DNA of 46,492 bases from an uncultured Paracoccaceae bacterium (GCA_938092015.1 CALKOT010000009.1:1-46492); one strand, 5' to 3'; shown: positions 23,993-32,382, counted from the first letter of the stretch. Numbers and translations are program-made. Notes: a model not told the origin generated them from the letters alone.

Positions 23993-24685
23993 TTATGTGG
24001 AAGCAGCGCGTGTCAGGGACAGGCGGGCCGTTTCCAGATGCTCTTTCATCGCGTTTGCCGCACGCTCAGGTTCCCGTGCCTTGATCGCGGCGATCAGTTT
24101 GCGGTGCTGGGTGTTGTAGAGCGAGATGATCTTTGGGTTCAGCGTCAGGGTCCGCATCCGGGTCCATTCGCTGTGGCCTCGCACATTGCTCATCTGAGTG
24201 ACGATCCAGATGAGAAGGCTGTTGCCGGTAGAGCGGGCGAGGGCGGCATGAAATTCGCTGTCGGTTTCAGCGAAGGTTGCGGGGTCCTCGACTGACTTTT
24301 CCATTTTCGCCAACTGCGAATCGAAAAGCTCAAAGTCAGAGCGGCGGGCATGCAGAACTGCGAGGCGGCAGATGTGTGGCTCAAGCGCAAAGCGGGTGTC
24401 CATCAGTTCAAGGGGTCTGGCGCTGTCTATCGGGCTGTCCTGGATCACCTCTGGCGAGTAGGTGACATAGGCGCCGCTGCCGGCCCTGATCTCCAGTAAT
24501 CCTTCACGGCTGAGCCTGTTTAGCGCCTCTCGAATTGTACCACGTGAGACATCATAGGTTTCGGCCAAAAGCCGTTCTGCAGGCAGGCGGTCGTGCTTGG
24601 CCAATTCACCCTGCAGAATATCCCTGCGCATCGCAGAAGCAATTTCTGCAGAACCCATTTTTACTTTGATGGCAGGAGCATTCAT
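23993..24685 (-). CDS. GntR-family regulator, FadR/FCD subfamily
   Basis: 230 residues. An N-terminal winged helix (LLAETYDVSRGTIREALNRL, then GLLEIRAGSGAYV, residues about 30-80) is followed by an all-helical FCD ligand-binding domain with ETDSEFHAALARSTGNSLL and a C-terminal HRKLIAAIKAREPERAANAM plus HLE. Metal/carboxylate-binding Asp and His positions of FCD appear present. ATG 24685 follows AGAGGT; an in-frame TTG at 24706 is less likely. It is divergent from the FAD oxidoreductase-gmaS-mgsABC run, and two inverted repeats lie between them, so it is the probable regulator of that operon and of itself. Its effector might be N-methylglutamate or a methylamine (inference). Confidence 0.88.
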   Translation of the reverse strand: MNAPAIKVKMGSAEIASAMRRDILQGELAKHDRLPAERLLAETYDVSRGTIREALNRLSREGLLEIRAGSGAYVTYSPEVIQDSPIDSARPLELMDTRFALEPHICRLAVLHARRSDFELFDSQLAKMEKSVEDPATFAETDSEFHAALARSTGNSLLIWIVTQMSNVRGHSEWTRMRTLTLNPKIISLYNTQHRKLIAAIKAREPERAANAMKEHLETARLSLTRAAST

Positions 24686-24696
24686 ATCGGTACCTC

Positions 24697-24718
24697 TTTG
24701 GTCCAATAATATACCAAA
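24697..24718. promoter_or_regulatory. Inverted repeat TTTGGT-N10-ACCAAA, candidate GntR operator
   Basis: Perfect 6-bp arms at 24697-24702 and 24713-24718, starting 12 bases upstream of the GntR start codon. TTGGT/ACCAA half sites are common in GntR/FCD operators. Its position would block GntR transcription (autoregulation). Confidence 0.45.
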
Positions 24719-24749
24719 TCAGGCCAATTTCCACCAAAATCGCATATTG

Positions 24750-24767
24750 GTACAAAAAAGGTTGTAC
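24750..24767. promoter_or_regulatory. Inverted repeat GTACAA-N6-TTGTAC, second candidate operator
   Basis: Perfect 6-bp arms at 24750-24755 and 24762-24767 around AAAAGG, about 88 bases before the FAD oxidoreductase start, in the same divergent region. GTAC-centred arms also occur in FCD-family operators. It differs from the first repeat, so only one may be the true GntR site. Confidence 0.45.
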
Positions 24768-24854
24768 TCACGCGCTTTGATCTGCCAGCAATATGCTAAC
24801 GACGACTCGCAAGATAAAGACGCAAGCATGCGTCTCGACCAGCAGGAGTGGGAC

Positions 24855-26198
24855 ATGGCGTTTCCCCAACACGCGGACTATGTGATCATCGGCGCAGGCA
24901 TCCACGGGATGTCATCAGCCTGGCGCTTGGCTGAAAAGCTAAAAGAAAAAGGTGAAGAGGTTGAGGGGCGGATTGTCATCCTGGACAAGACTGGCATCGC
25001 TGCTGGCGCCTCTGGCGTGGCGTGCGGCGTGGTGCGCAACAACTACTTCCAGCCATCCATGCGTAAGCTTATGGCGCATTCTGTCAATGTTTGGGAAAGC
25101 GATCCTGAAGGGCTGAGCTATCATCCCGTCGGCTATATGCAGATCTCATCGGAATCGATGCGCGCTGATGTGACCTCGATTTACGAACAGCAGCAGGCTA
25201 TTGGGTATGAGAGCACGTTCATTGAAGGTGAGCAGGCTTCGACCGATTACATGAAGGGCTATTTTGCTGATTGGCGGGCGCAGGGCATCACATCCGTGCT
25301 GCATGAAAAGCGCGGTGGCTATTCGAACCAAACTAAGACCATGTATGCGCTGGCCGACAAGGTTGACAAATTGGGCGTGCGCCTGATTACGGGCGTTGAA
25401 GTCAAAGGCTTTGTCTCTGACAGCGGCTCTTGCGCGGTGAACGCGGTTGAGACGGACAAAGGCAATATTTCCTGCGAGCAGATCATTATCGGGGCAGGGC
25501 CTTGGGCGCGCGATTTCTGGAACATGTTGGATCTGCCAAAGCAGATCGACATCACGCAGCCGAATGGCGATGTCGCCAAGGGCGTCGACATGTGGCGGTT
25601 TTGGCAGCTGGAAGAAGGCGTCCTTCAGGTCGATCCTGCAATCATGCACACCAATGATGGCGTGATGCCGCCGGTGATCCATGTGGATACCGATGCGCCA
25701 CTGCACTCGACAGTCGATGGCTCGCTGATCACTGAAGAGATGTGGGGCATCTACTATAAGCCTGACTGGCACTTTGGCGGTGTCCAGGGCGGGGCGTCGC
25801 CTTACAAAGTTGAGACGCCGGTCGATAAAGTTGCAATTGACCCTTATGGCCCGTCCAGCCCTGAGTTCGTCTCTGGGCCCGAGTTCGCGCACATGTGGGT
25901 CAGCGCCTTGGCGCATTGTCAGGAACGTTTTGCTGACACGATGCCGAAGTATCATAAAGAGCCTTCGGGCGGCATTGGCTGCTTCACGCCAGACAGTTTC
26001 CCGGTGTTCGATCATGTCCGCGAAAACGTCGCGATGATCGCCGACAGCAACCACGGCTGGAAGATGATCGGCGTCGGCCATCTGATGGCGGATGAGATTC
26101 TGGGCGAAAAGCAGGATCTGCTTGATCCCTTCCGCATGTCCCGGTTCGAAACCGGCGATCTGCACCCCGTATCGAACAGCCCGTACCCCTGGAGCTGA
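24855..26198 (+). CDS. FAD-dependent DAO-family oxidoreductase, candidate N-methylglutamate dehydrogenase/oxidase
   Basis: A 447-residue flavoprotein: the dinucleotide-binding loop VIIGAGIHGMSSAW is near residue 10, a second FAD loop AAGASGVACGVVRNNYF near 50, an IIIGAGPWARDFW strand near 215, and a C-terminal FAD-contact loop (CFTPDSFPVFDHV then DSNHGWKMIGVGHLMADEI). This is the sarcosine/dimethylglycine-oxidase-like DAO fold. It is followed by gmaS and mgsABC, whose product is N-methylglutamate. The usual four-subunit MgdABCD is absent, so a one-subunit N-methylglutamate demethylase is inferred. It is not proven; the protein lacks a tetrahydrofolate-binding GcvT domain, so free formaldehyde would be the product. 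ATG 24855 follows AGGAGTGGG; ATG 24828 is the alternative. Confidence 0.8.
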   Translation: MAFPQHADYVIIGAGIHGMSSAWRLAEKLKEKGEEVEGRIVILDKTGIAAGASGVACGVVRNNYFQPSMRKLMAHSVNVWESDPEGLSYHPVGYMQISSESMRADVTSIYEQQQAIGYESTFIEGEQASTDYMKGYFADWRAQGITSVLHEKRGGYSNQTKTMYALADKVDKLGVRLITGVEVKGFVSDSGSCAVNAVETDKGNISCEQIIIGAGPWARDFWNMLDLPKQIDITQPNGDVAKGVDMWRFWQLEEGVLQVDPAIMHTNDGVMPPVIHVDTDAPLHSTVDGSLITEEMWGIYYKPDWHFGGVQGGASPYKVETPVDKVAIDPYGPSSPEFVSGPEFAHMWVSALAHCQERFADTMPKYHKEPSGGIGCFTPDSFPVFDHVRENVAMIADSNHGWKMIGVGHLMADEILGEKQDLLDPFRMSRFETGDLHPVSNSPYPWS

Positions 26199-26216
26199 CT
26201 TAGAAACCCCTACCAC

Positions 26217-26242
26217 GGCGAGGCCCCGTCAGAGGGCCCGCC
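26217..26242 (+). other. Intercistronic hairpin before gmaS
   Basis: GGCGAGGCCC (26217-26226) pairs with GGGCCCGCC (26234-26242) with one bulge and a 7-base loop. It lies in the 66-base gap between the FAD gene and gmaS and has no U-tract. It probably tunes or protects the mRNA rather than ending it. Confidence 0.4.
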
Positions 26243-26264
26243 TTCCAACAAGGAGACCGAACCC

Positions 26265-27740
26265 ATGGCAACTGATCTAGAACGTTTTGTCGAAGCCCCT
26301 GGGCGCGACGAGAAAATCAAACAGGTTCGCGCCAAAATCGACGAGCTGGGTATTGAATATCTCTACCTTCAGTTCGTGTCGGTCACCGGCAAGATCATGG
26401 GTAAGGGCATTCCGGCTGACCATTGGGAGCAGGTCGCCAAAAAGGGCTTCCAGCTGGTATACGGCGCGACGGTGAACCTGTTCACCGACCGCGCAGGCAA
26501 CTACATGGGCTATGGCCCCGAAGCGGCTGAGCTGGTTGGTATTCCAGAGCCTGAAACTTTCATGCAGTTGCCTTGGGCGAAAGAAATTGGCCGGTTTTAC
26601 TGCACGCTATTCCGCAACCGTGAGGAAAAGGAGAATCCGGGCGGCTACCTGACCTCGGATGGCCGCGGTAACCTTCGCCGGATGCATGAAGACTTCACCG
26701 CCAAACACGGCACACAGCTGCGCATCGGCACAGAGCCGGAAATGATGTGGCTGAAGTACAATGAGCAGGGCGTGCCAGAAGACGGCTACTCAAAACCATA
26801 TTGCTATCACATTGATCAGTTCGAAAGCCTGCGCCCCGTAACGTTGCAGGTGATCCGTTACGCCCGCGCCATGGGCCTCGACATGATCCAGGGCGACCAC
26901 GAAGACGCGCCGGGCCAGTTGGAGCTGAACTGGATGTACGACGACGTGCTGCGCAACGCAGACCGCCTGACAACATACCGTCAGATCTGTGCGCAGGTCG
27001 CACGTGAGTTTGGTATCTTTGCCTGCTTCATGACGAAACCGTTCATGGGCGTTTCTGCATCTGGTTGTCACCACAACATGTCGCTGTGGCGTGGCGGTGA
27101 AGATCAGATGGTTCGCTGTGGTCAGGATATGGACAACTTGCCGGGCATGGCTGACAACTACATGTACGTCAAAGGCGGCGAGAACACGTTCATGCCTGAC
27201 GATGATGATCCGCAGATGCCGGGCGCCGAAGGCCTGAAAGCCATTGGCGGTGTTGTTCATAATCTTCAGGCACTTACGGCAATCGGTTGTTCCACCGTGA
27301 ACAGCTATCGCCGCCTTTGGGACACTGGTTTCTGGGCGCCGGTTTTTGCTGACTGGGGCTTCCAGAACCGTACCACCGGTCTTCGTGTTTCAGCGCCAGG
27401 CCGCTTTGAATATCGCTCGGTCGATTCAATGGTGAACCCATACATCATGGGCTCAACCCTACTGGCGGCGATGGACGATGGTCTGGTCAACAGCCTCGAT
27501 CCGGGCGCGCCGGAAGAGCGTAACATCTATGACGCCATCAAAGACGGTAAAGACGTCAAGAAACTGCCGATGTCGCTGGGTGAGGCGCTGACGCACCTCG
27601 AAAACTCGGAAGTCGTTCGTCGCGGCATGCCGGGTGAGATGTATCGCCTGTACCACGAATACAAACATGATGAGTGGGCTCGTTTCATGTCCACCGTCAC
27701 CGATTGGGACAAAGAGACTTACATGGAATGTCTCCCCTGA
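26265..27740 (+). CDS. gmaS: Gamma-glutamylmethylamide synthetase
   Basis: 491 residues. GmaS joins monomethylamine to glutamate with ATP to give gamma-glutamylmethylamide, the first step of the indirect methylamine pathway. Glutamine-synthetase landmarks are RIGTEPEMMWLKY (about 155), GDHEDAPGQLELNWMYDDV (about 212), ASGCHHNMSLW (about 264) and APGRFEYRSVDSMVNPYI (about 375). Length and these motifs fit marine GmaS. The ATG follows AAGGAG. It lies 66 bases after the FAD oxidoreductase and 68 bases before mgsA, with hairpins in both gaps, consistent with one operon whose gene doses are set post-transcriptionally. Confidence 0.93.
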   Translation: MATDLERFVEAPGRDEKIKQVRAKIDELGIEYLYLQFVSVTGKIMGKGIPADHWEQVAKKGFQLVYGATVNLFTDRAGNYMGYGPEAAELVGIPEPETFMQLPWAKEIGRFYCTLFRNREEKENPGGYLTSDGRGNLRRMHEDFTAKHGTQLRIGTEPEMMWLKYNEQGVPEDGYSKPYCYHIDQFESLRPVTLQVIRYARAMGLDMIQGDHEDAPGQLELNWMYDDVLRNADRLTTYRQICAQVAREFGIFACFMTKPFMGVSASGCHHNMSLWRGGEDQMVRCGQDMDNLPGMADNYMYVKGGENTFMPDDDDPQMPGAEGLKAIGGVVHNLQALTAIGCSTVNSYRRLWDTGFWAPVFADWGFQNRTTGLRVSAPGRFEYRSVDSMVNPYIMGSTLLAAMDDGLVNSLDPGAPEERNIYDAIKDGKDVKKLPMSLGEALTHLENSEVVRRGMPGEMYRLYHEYKHDEWARFMSTVTDWDKETYMECLP

Positions 27741-27752
27741 TCGCAGTCTAAC

Positions 27753-27777
27753 AGGGCGGCGTCGCGGACGCCGCCCT
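27753..27777 (+). other. Intercistronic hairpin between gmaS and mgsA
   Basis: A perfect 11-bp stem, AGGGCGGCGTC (27753-27763) with its complement at 27767-27777, and a three-base GCG loop, 12 bases after the gmaS stop. The stem is followed by ATTCCTT, too weak for a sure terminator; partial termination or 3'-end protection of gmaS mRNA is likely. Confidence 0.6.
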
Positions 27778-27808
27778 ATTCCTTAAGACCAATGGAGGCG
27801 CATGTAGT

Positions 27809-28744
27809 ATGTGCGGAATTGCTGGACTAATTCATAAGGGCAAAAGCTCAAACGTCGGTGGTGAAATGACCGCGATGTTGCAAGCCCTTAAGCATCGTGG
27901 ACCGGATAGCACCGGCTACGCGGTGTATGGTGAGCCGACTGATGGCGATTACATCATGCGCATTAAGGTCGCAGAAGCTGAGGATATGAACCGCGGTCGC
28001 GGCATCCATCAGGTTTTAGCAGAGCGTATTGGCCTGATCGAAGGCATTTTGGACGAGCACGGTGCGAACGTGAAATCCAAGGATGCGGCGACTGAATACT
28101 CGCTGCGCTATGTGCTTTCCCACGATGGCGACACTGCCAAACTGGCAGAACACATCGAGGAAACTGATGGCGTTGAAATCCTGTCCATGGGCAGCGGTCT
28201 TGAGCTGATCAAGGACCTCGGCGATGCGGCTGATGTCGCCGGGCTTTACGGCCTGAACGACTTTGCAGGCACCCACGCCATCGGCCACACCCGGATGGCG
28301 ACGGAATCAGACGTCGATATTCGTTCGGCGCACCCTTACTGGGCGTTCCCGTACAATGACGTCAGCGTTGTTCATAACGGCCAGATCACAAACTACTGGA
28401 TCATGCGCCGCCAGATGGAACATGCTGGCCACCGGTTCATGTCGAACTGCGACAGCGAACTGCTGGCGGTTTATACCGCGCACAATCTTTCCAAAGGCGT
28501 TTCTCTGGAAGACAGCCTTAGCCAGTCGATCGAAGAGATTGATGGCGTCTTTACCTACCTGGTCGCCACGAAAGACCAGTTGGGTATGGCCAAGGACACG
28601 ATGGCTGCGAAACCGCTGGTTCTCTATGAATCAGACGACATGATCGCAATGGCCTCGGAAGAGGTCGCGATCCGCGCCATTCTTCCCCAGGAAATCGACA
28701 CAACTGATCCGTATGATGAGGAGGTTCGGGTATGGCAGGCGTAA
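27809..28744 (+). CDS. mgsA: N-methylglutamate synthase subunit A (class II amidotransferase domain)
   Basis: 311 residues, starting MCGIAGLI with the Cys2 nucleophile. KHRGPDSTGYAV (about 28), HTRMATESDVD (about 158) and HNGQITNYW (about 188) complete the glutaminase-type site. With MgsB and MgsC it transfers the methylamino group of gamma-glutamylmethylamide to 2-oxoglutarate, giving N-methylglutamate. Its order directly after gmaS and before mgsBC is that of known methylamine-using bacteria. The ATG has GGAGG about 11 bases upstream. The 3' end overlaps mgsB by 13 bases. Confidence 0.92.
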   Translation: MCGIAGLIHKGKSSNVGGEMTAMLQALKHRGPDSTGYAVYGEPTDGDYIMRIKVAEAEDMNRGRGIHQVLAERIGLIEGILDEHGANVKSKDAATEYSLRYVLSHDGDTAKLAEHIEETDGVEILSMGSGLELIKDLGDAADVAGLYGLNDFAGTHAIGHTRMATESDVDIRSAHPYWAFPYNDVSVVHNGQITNYWIMRRQMEHAGHRFMSNCDSELLAVYTAHNLSKGVSLEDSLSQSIEEIDGVFTYLVATKDQLGMAKDTMAAKPLVLYESDDMIAMASEEVAIRAILPQEIDTTDPYDEEVRVWQA

Positions 28745-29601
28745 GCGACGCCGAACTGAAGGCGATGACGCAGGAAGAACGCGTCACCGCGCTTGGCATG
28801 CGGACAGAACAGCTGACGGGCAAGTCACTCTATATGGAGTTTGACCCGGACGCAGAGGAACGCTTCGTCTATCCGTGGGCGCCTGAAGTCGATTATAACA
28901 AGCGCACTGAGCTTGATACCGGCGACATGACCACAACTGAGGTGAACGCTCAGATCCGTGATCTGATGAACGAAGGCTATGGCACGATTGTGCTGAAAGA
29001 TCCTCGCGGCAAGCACTCCATTGGTACCGGCATTCTCAGCCGCCTGAATCTGATCATCGAAGGCTCGATCGGCTACTTCGGCGTCGGCCTGACTGACGGG
29101 CCGAACGTACGCATCACTGGCCGCGTTGGCTGGTCATGCGGTGAGAACATGATGTCTGGCACCGTTGTGATCGAAAAGAACGCAGGTTCTACCTTCGGCG
29201 CGGCGATCCGTGGCGGCGATCTGGTGTGCATGGGGTCGGTTGGCTCTCGCACCGGGATCGACATGAAGGGCGGCACCATTTTGGTTGGTGGCGACACCGG
29301 CGCATTGTCGGGCTTCATGATGCAGCGAGGCCGCATGGTTGTTTGCGGCAATGCCGGCAAGAACCTTGGCGACAGTATGTATGACGGCACGATCTTTATC
29401 GGCGGCGACATCAAATCGCTGGGCGTTGATGCGGTTGAGGAAGAAAAGACCAACCTCGACAAGGCATGGCTGACCCGCAAGCTGACCCAGTATGGCTTGA
29501 TGCCCGACAAAGGCGTTGATCACTTCACGAAAGTCGTGTCCGGCAAAATGCTCTGGAACTACGACAATCTTGAACCCACCGAAAAGAAAATGATTCTGTA
29601 A
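28732..29601 (+). CDS. mgsB: N-methylglutamate synthase subunit B (GXGXG beta-helix)
   Basis: 289 residues. Residues 1-60 are an acidic extension not present in the GlxC paralogue of this window. The rest is a beta-helix with repeating GXXXG turns (GSIGYFGVGLTDGPNV, WSCGENMMSGTVVIE, GMDMKGGTILVGG-like). It is the structural bridge of the synthase. ATG 28732 has AGGAGG 8 bases upstream and lies inside the mgsA end, indicating coupled translation. mgsC follows after 12 bases with its own AGGAGG. Confidence 0.92.
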   Translation: MAGVSDAELKAMTQEERVTALGMRTEQLTGKSLYMEFDPDAEERFVYPWAPEVDYNKRTELDTGDMTTTEVNAQIRDLMNEGYGTIVLKDPRGKHSIGTGILSRLNLIIEGSIGYFGVGLTDGPNVRITGRVGWSCGENMMSGTVVIEKNAGSTFGAAIRGGDLVCMGSVGSRTGIDMKGGTILVGGDTGALSGFMMQRGRMVVCGNAGKNLGDSMYDGTIFIGGDIKSLGVDAVEEEKTNLDKAWLTRKLTQYGLMPDKGVDHFTKVVSGKMLWNYDNLEPTEKKMIL

Positions 29602-29613
29602 GGAGGCTGACTA

Positions 29614-30978
29614 ATGGCTGACGGAGATATGCCGACGAAGAAGCCTCTGGGCCGGGACCCGTACCGGCTGGGTGATTCATTCGTCTTTCCACCTGCGGTC
29701 ATGGATGACATCCATGTTAAGTCCGAGCTTGGCCGCTATCGTATGCGCGGTTTCTCGCTCTTCAAGAAAATCCCTCACTGGGATGATCTGACCTTTCTGC
29801 CGGGCACGCTGACGCGGTTCGTCATCGAGGGCTACCGCGAGAAATGTGAGACCAAAACGGTGATTGGCCCCCGCGCCAAACGCCCGCTTGAGCTGGACAT
29901 TCCGGTTTATGTCACGGGGATGAGCTTTGGCGCTTTGTCCTATGAGGCAAAGACAGCTTTGGCCCGCGGCGCGACCATGGCCGGCACGGCGACGTGCTCG
30001 GGTGAGGGCGGTATGATCCCAGATGAGCGTCGTTATTCATCCAAGTGGTTCTACCAGAATATTCAGTCCCGCTATGGGTTTAACCCGCATCACTTGATGC
30101 TGGCCGATGGCTGTGAGTTCTTCATCGGACAGGGCTGTAAAGTTGGTCTTGGTGGTCACTTGATGGGTCAGAAAGTAACCGATCAGGTTGCTGAGATGCG
30201 CTCATTGCCCGCCGGTATCGACCAGCGTTCGCCTGCGCGTCACCCTGATTGGCTGGGCCCAGATGATCTGGCACTGAAAATTCAGGAAATCCGTGAAGCG
30301 ACCGATTGGCAGATCCCGATCCAGCTGAAACTGGGCGCATCGCGCGTCTATGATGATGTTCGGATGGCGGTGAAATGTGATCCTGACAGCATCTATATCG
30401 ACGGCATGGAAGGCGGCACCGGCGCAGGCCCCCACCTTGCAACCGAAGATACTGGTGTTCCGGGTATTGCAGCGATCCGTCAGGCCCGTAAGGCCATCGA
30501 CGATCTTGGCAAACGCGGCGAAATCACGCTGATCTATGCTGGCGGTATCCGCAACGGCGCAGATGTTGCGAAAGCCATCGCCCTTGGCGCAGACGCAATC
30601 GCCCTTGGCCACTCGGTCATGATGGCGCTGAACTGCAACAAGGACATTCCTGAGGCGAACTATCCCGAGGAAATCGGGGCGGAGCCTGGGTACTGCTACA
30701 ACTGCCACACGGGTCGTTGCCCGGTTGGCGTTGCAACGCAAGATCCTGTCCTTCGCGCACGCCTGGACCCGGATGCAGCGGCGGAGCGGGTGTATAACTT
30801 CCTGCACACCCTCACCATCGAAGCTCAGCTCTTTGCACGTGCTTGTGGCAAGACGAACCTCCATTCGTTGGAGCCTGAAGATCTGGGCGCCTTAACGATG
30901 GAAGCGTCCGCCATGGCGGGTGTTCCGCTGGCCGGCACCAACCACACGGTTGGCGTCGAAGATTACCACCATCTTTGA
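29614..30978 (+). CDS. mgsC: N-methylglutamate synthase subunit C (FMN/Fe-S catalytic domain)
   Basis: 454 residues of the FMN-binding glutamate-synthase barrel: GMSFGALSYEAKTALARGA (about 105), SGEGGMIPDE (about 128), IYIDGMEGGTGAG (about 262), YAGGIRNGADVAKAIALGA (about 310). Cys361, Cys364 and Cys369 before PVGVATQDP form the expected iron-sulfur site, intact here in contrast to the paralogue at 20320. It catalyses the reductive formation of N-methylglutamate from the transferred methylamine and 2-oxoglutarate. The start follows TAAGGAGG. It is 12 bases before the unknown 137-residue gene, which shares the operon. Confidence 0.93.
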   Translation: MADGDMPTKKPLGRDPYRLGDSFVFPPAVMDDIHVKSELGRYRMRGFSLFKKIPHWDDLTFLPGTLTRFVIEGYREKCETKTVIGPRAKRPLELDIPVYVTGMSFGALSYEAKTALARGATMAGTATCSGEGGMIPDERRYSSKWFYQNIQSRYGFNPHHLMLADGCEFFIGQGCKVGLGGHLMGQKVTDQVAEMRSLPAGIDQRSPARHPDWLGPDDLALKIQEIREATDWQIPIQLKLGASRVYDDVRMAVKCDPDSIYIDGMEGGTGAGPHLATEDTGVPGIAAIRQARKAIDDLGKRGEITLIYAGGIRNGADVAKAIALGADAIALGHSVMMALNCNKDIPEANYPEEIGAEPGYCYNCHTGRCPVGVATQDPVLRARLDPDAAAERVYNFLHTLTIEAQLFARACGKTNLHSLEPEDLGALTMEASAMAGVPLAGTNHTVGVEDYHHL

Positions 30979-30990
30979 GGAGACTGACCA

Positions 30991-31404
30991 ATGGCAGGCA
31001 CTCAATACCGCGGATCTGAGATCAAGGATGTCGACCAGTTTCTGGAAGACGCCGAAGGTCTCGGTTCTGAACGCGAAAAGGAAATCGGTCAGCACATCGG
31101 CTATCGTTATGATGTGAACCTGGTTCCTGACTACAACCGGATCACCCCGTACCTCACCAAGTATATGGAGGTTATGGGCTGGGATGATCTGAATTGGCTG
31201 GAAGATGTTCACATGGGCTACGAAGAGGGCGCACCAGCCGTCTTCGACCGCAACATCAACGGCTGGGTCCGGGTGCCGAGCAGCATGAATCTGCCCGACA
31301 ACCAGCAGGACCGTGATATGCTGGCACGCGAATTTCTTCTGAAATTCCAGATGTCAGACCGTCATCCGCTTGGCACACTCCGCAAGGCGTACGCCAAGTT
31401 TTAA
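30991..31404 (+). CDS. Unknown 137-residue protein at the end of the mgs operon
   Basis: I do not recognise this family. It is a soluble, acidic protein with no signal peptide or membrane segment. Notable segments are EREKEIGQHIGYRYDV (about 28), a Trp-rich MEVMGWDDLNWLEDVHMG (about 60), and a C-terminal RDMLAREFLLKFQMSDRHP. It has no cysteine, so it is not a ferredoxin-type carrier. It starts 12 bases after mgsC with GAGGAG in front and is followed by a large hairpin, so it is the last gene of the operon. Position suggests an accessory role in N-methylglutamate metabolism, for example an assembly factor or small partner of the FAD oxidoreductase; that is a guess. Confidence 0.85.
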   Translation: MAGTQYRGSEIKDVDQFLEDAEGLGSEREKEIGQHIGYRYDVNLVPDYNRITPYLTKYMEVMGWDDLNWLEDVHMGYEEGAPAVFDRNINGWVRVPSSMNLPDNQQDRDMLAREFLLKFQMSDRHPLGTLRKAYAKF

Positions 31405-31427
31405 TGGCCGGTAGGGGGCCATACCCA

Positions 31428-31463
31428 GGCTCATGCGGTGACCGGGGGGTCGCCGCATGAGCC
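31428..31463 (+). terminator. Large stem-loop after the mgs operon
   Basis: A 16-bp stem with one G-U wobble (GGCTCATGCGGTGACC, 31428-31443, with 31448-31463) and a GGGG loop, 24 bases after the 137-residue gene. It is followed by ATTTCCGTCT rather than a clean U-tract. It is the likely boundary, perhaps leaky, between the mgs and tmm/tdm runs. Confidence 0.65.
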
Positions 31464-31533
31464 ATTTCCGTCTACCATTTGGTATGTCGGGCGGCCCGAC
31501 ATTCCCGTTCTGACGCCATAAGGAGCACGCTCA

Positions 31534-32382
31534 ATGTCCCGCAAAGTCTCTGTCGCTTGCCTGCAAACCCGGCCTATGCCGGATTTTGACACGGCTATCG
31601 ATGAAGCGTTGGGGCTGGCGCGCGAGGCTGTCGACAAGGGCGCTCAGTTCCTTAGCCTGCCAGAATACTGTGGCGGTCTGAAGGGTGAAAGTGGCCTGTT
31701 CTATCCCCCGAAAGCGCCTGAGAATGAGCATCCTGTCCTGAACGCGGTACGGGAATTCGCGAAGGCGAATGATGTTTGGGTCCAGATCGGCTCAATCGCT
31801 GTCCCGGGGCCTGGCGACAAGACTTTCAATCGTGGGTTTGTGGTCGATAATCAGAGCGCTATCCGGTCACGTTACACTAAAATACACCTTTTCGATATTC
31901 AGCTTTCCGAGACTGAAACGTACCTCGAAAGCGGCGTGATCTCACCCGGCGACGAAGCTGTCATCGTCGATCTGCCATGGGGCCGCCTTGGTCACACAAT
32001 TTGCTACGACTTGCGCTTTCCCCATCTCTACCGCGATTTGTCTAAGGCAGGTGCCGAAATCCTCGGCGCGCCAGCGGCCTTCACCAAAAAGACAGGTGAG
32101 GCGCATTGGCATGTCCTGAACAGGGCGCGTGCGATTGAGAATGGCGCTTTCATGGTATCGACCTGCGCAGTTGGGGATGTACCGGGCGGAGGCGCTGCCT
32201 ACGGTCATTCGCTGATCGTTGGCCCCTGGGGCGAAGTTCTGGCCGATGGTGGCGATCAACCAAGTGTTGCTATGGCGACGATAGATCTGGATGACGTGGT
32301 TGCTGCTCGCCGCAAGATACCGGCGTTATCGCATGACCGCCTGTTCGCCTCTGCGTCCTCTCGTCAAAGTGAGTTTGCATGA
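31534..32382 (+). CDS. Carbon-nitrogen hydrolase (nitrilase superfamily), amidase-like
   Basis: 282 residues with the full nitrilase Glu-Lys-Cys triad: Glu in SLPEYCGG (about 44), Lys in YTKIHLFD (about 113) and Cys in TICYDLRFPHLYRD (about 152), plus the second structural Glu region (NRARAIENGAFM). Members closest to this pattern (LFDIQLSETETYLES) are omega-amidase/Nit1-like and hydrolyse amides of dicarboxylic acids. In this setting it could open a gamma-glutamyl amide or a related product. ATG follows AAGGAG. The next gene starts within its stop (ATGA), so the two are translationally coupled. Confidence 0.88.
   Translation: MSRKVSVACLQTRPMPDFDTAIDEALGLAREAVDKGAQFLSLPEYCGGLKGESGLFYPPKAPENEHPVLNAVREFAKANDVWVQIGSIAVPGPGDKTFNRGFVVDNQSAIRSRYTKIHLFDIQLSETETYLESGVISPGDEAVIVDLPWGRLGHTICYDLRFPHLYRDLSKAGAEILGAPAAFTKKTGEAHWHVLNRARAIENGAFMVSTCAVGDVPGGGAAYGHSLIVGPWGEVLADGGDQPSVAMATIDLDDVVAARRKIPALSHDRLFASASSRQSEFA

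Noticed and set aside
25146-26216. Long open frame of 356 codons on the minus strand opposite the FAD oxidoreductase
   Set aside because: It lies wholly antisense to a protein with clear FAD motifs, is very rich in Arg/His, and has no family motif; a codon-bias shadow.
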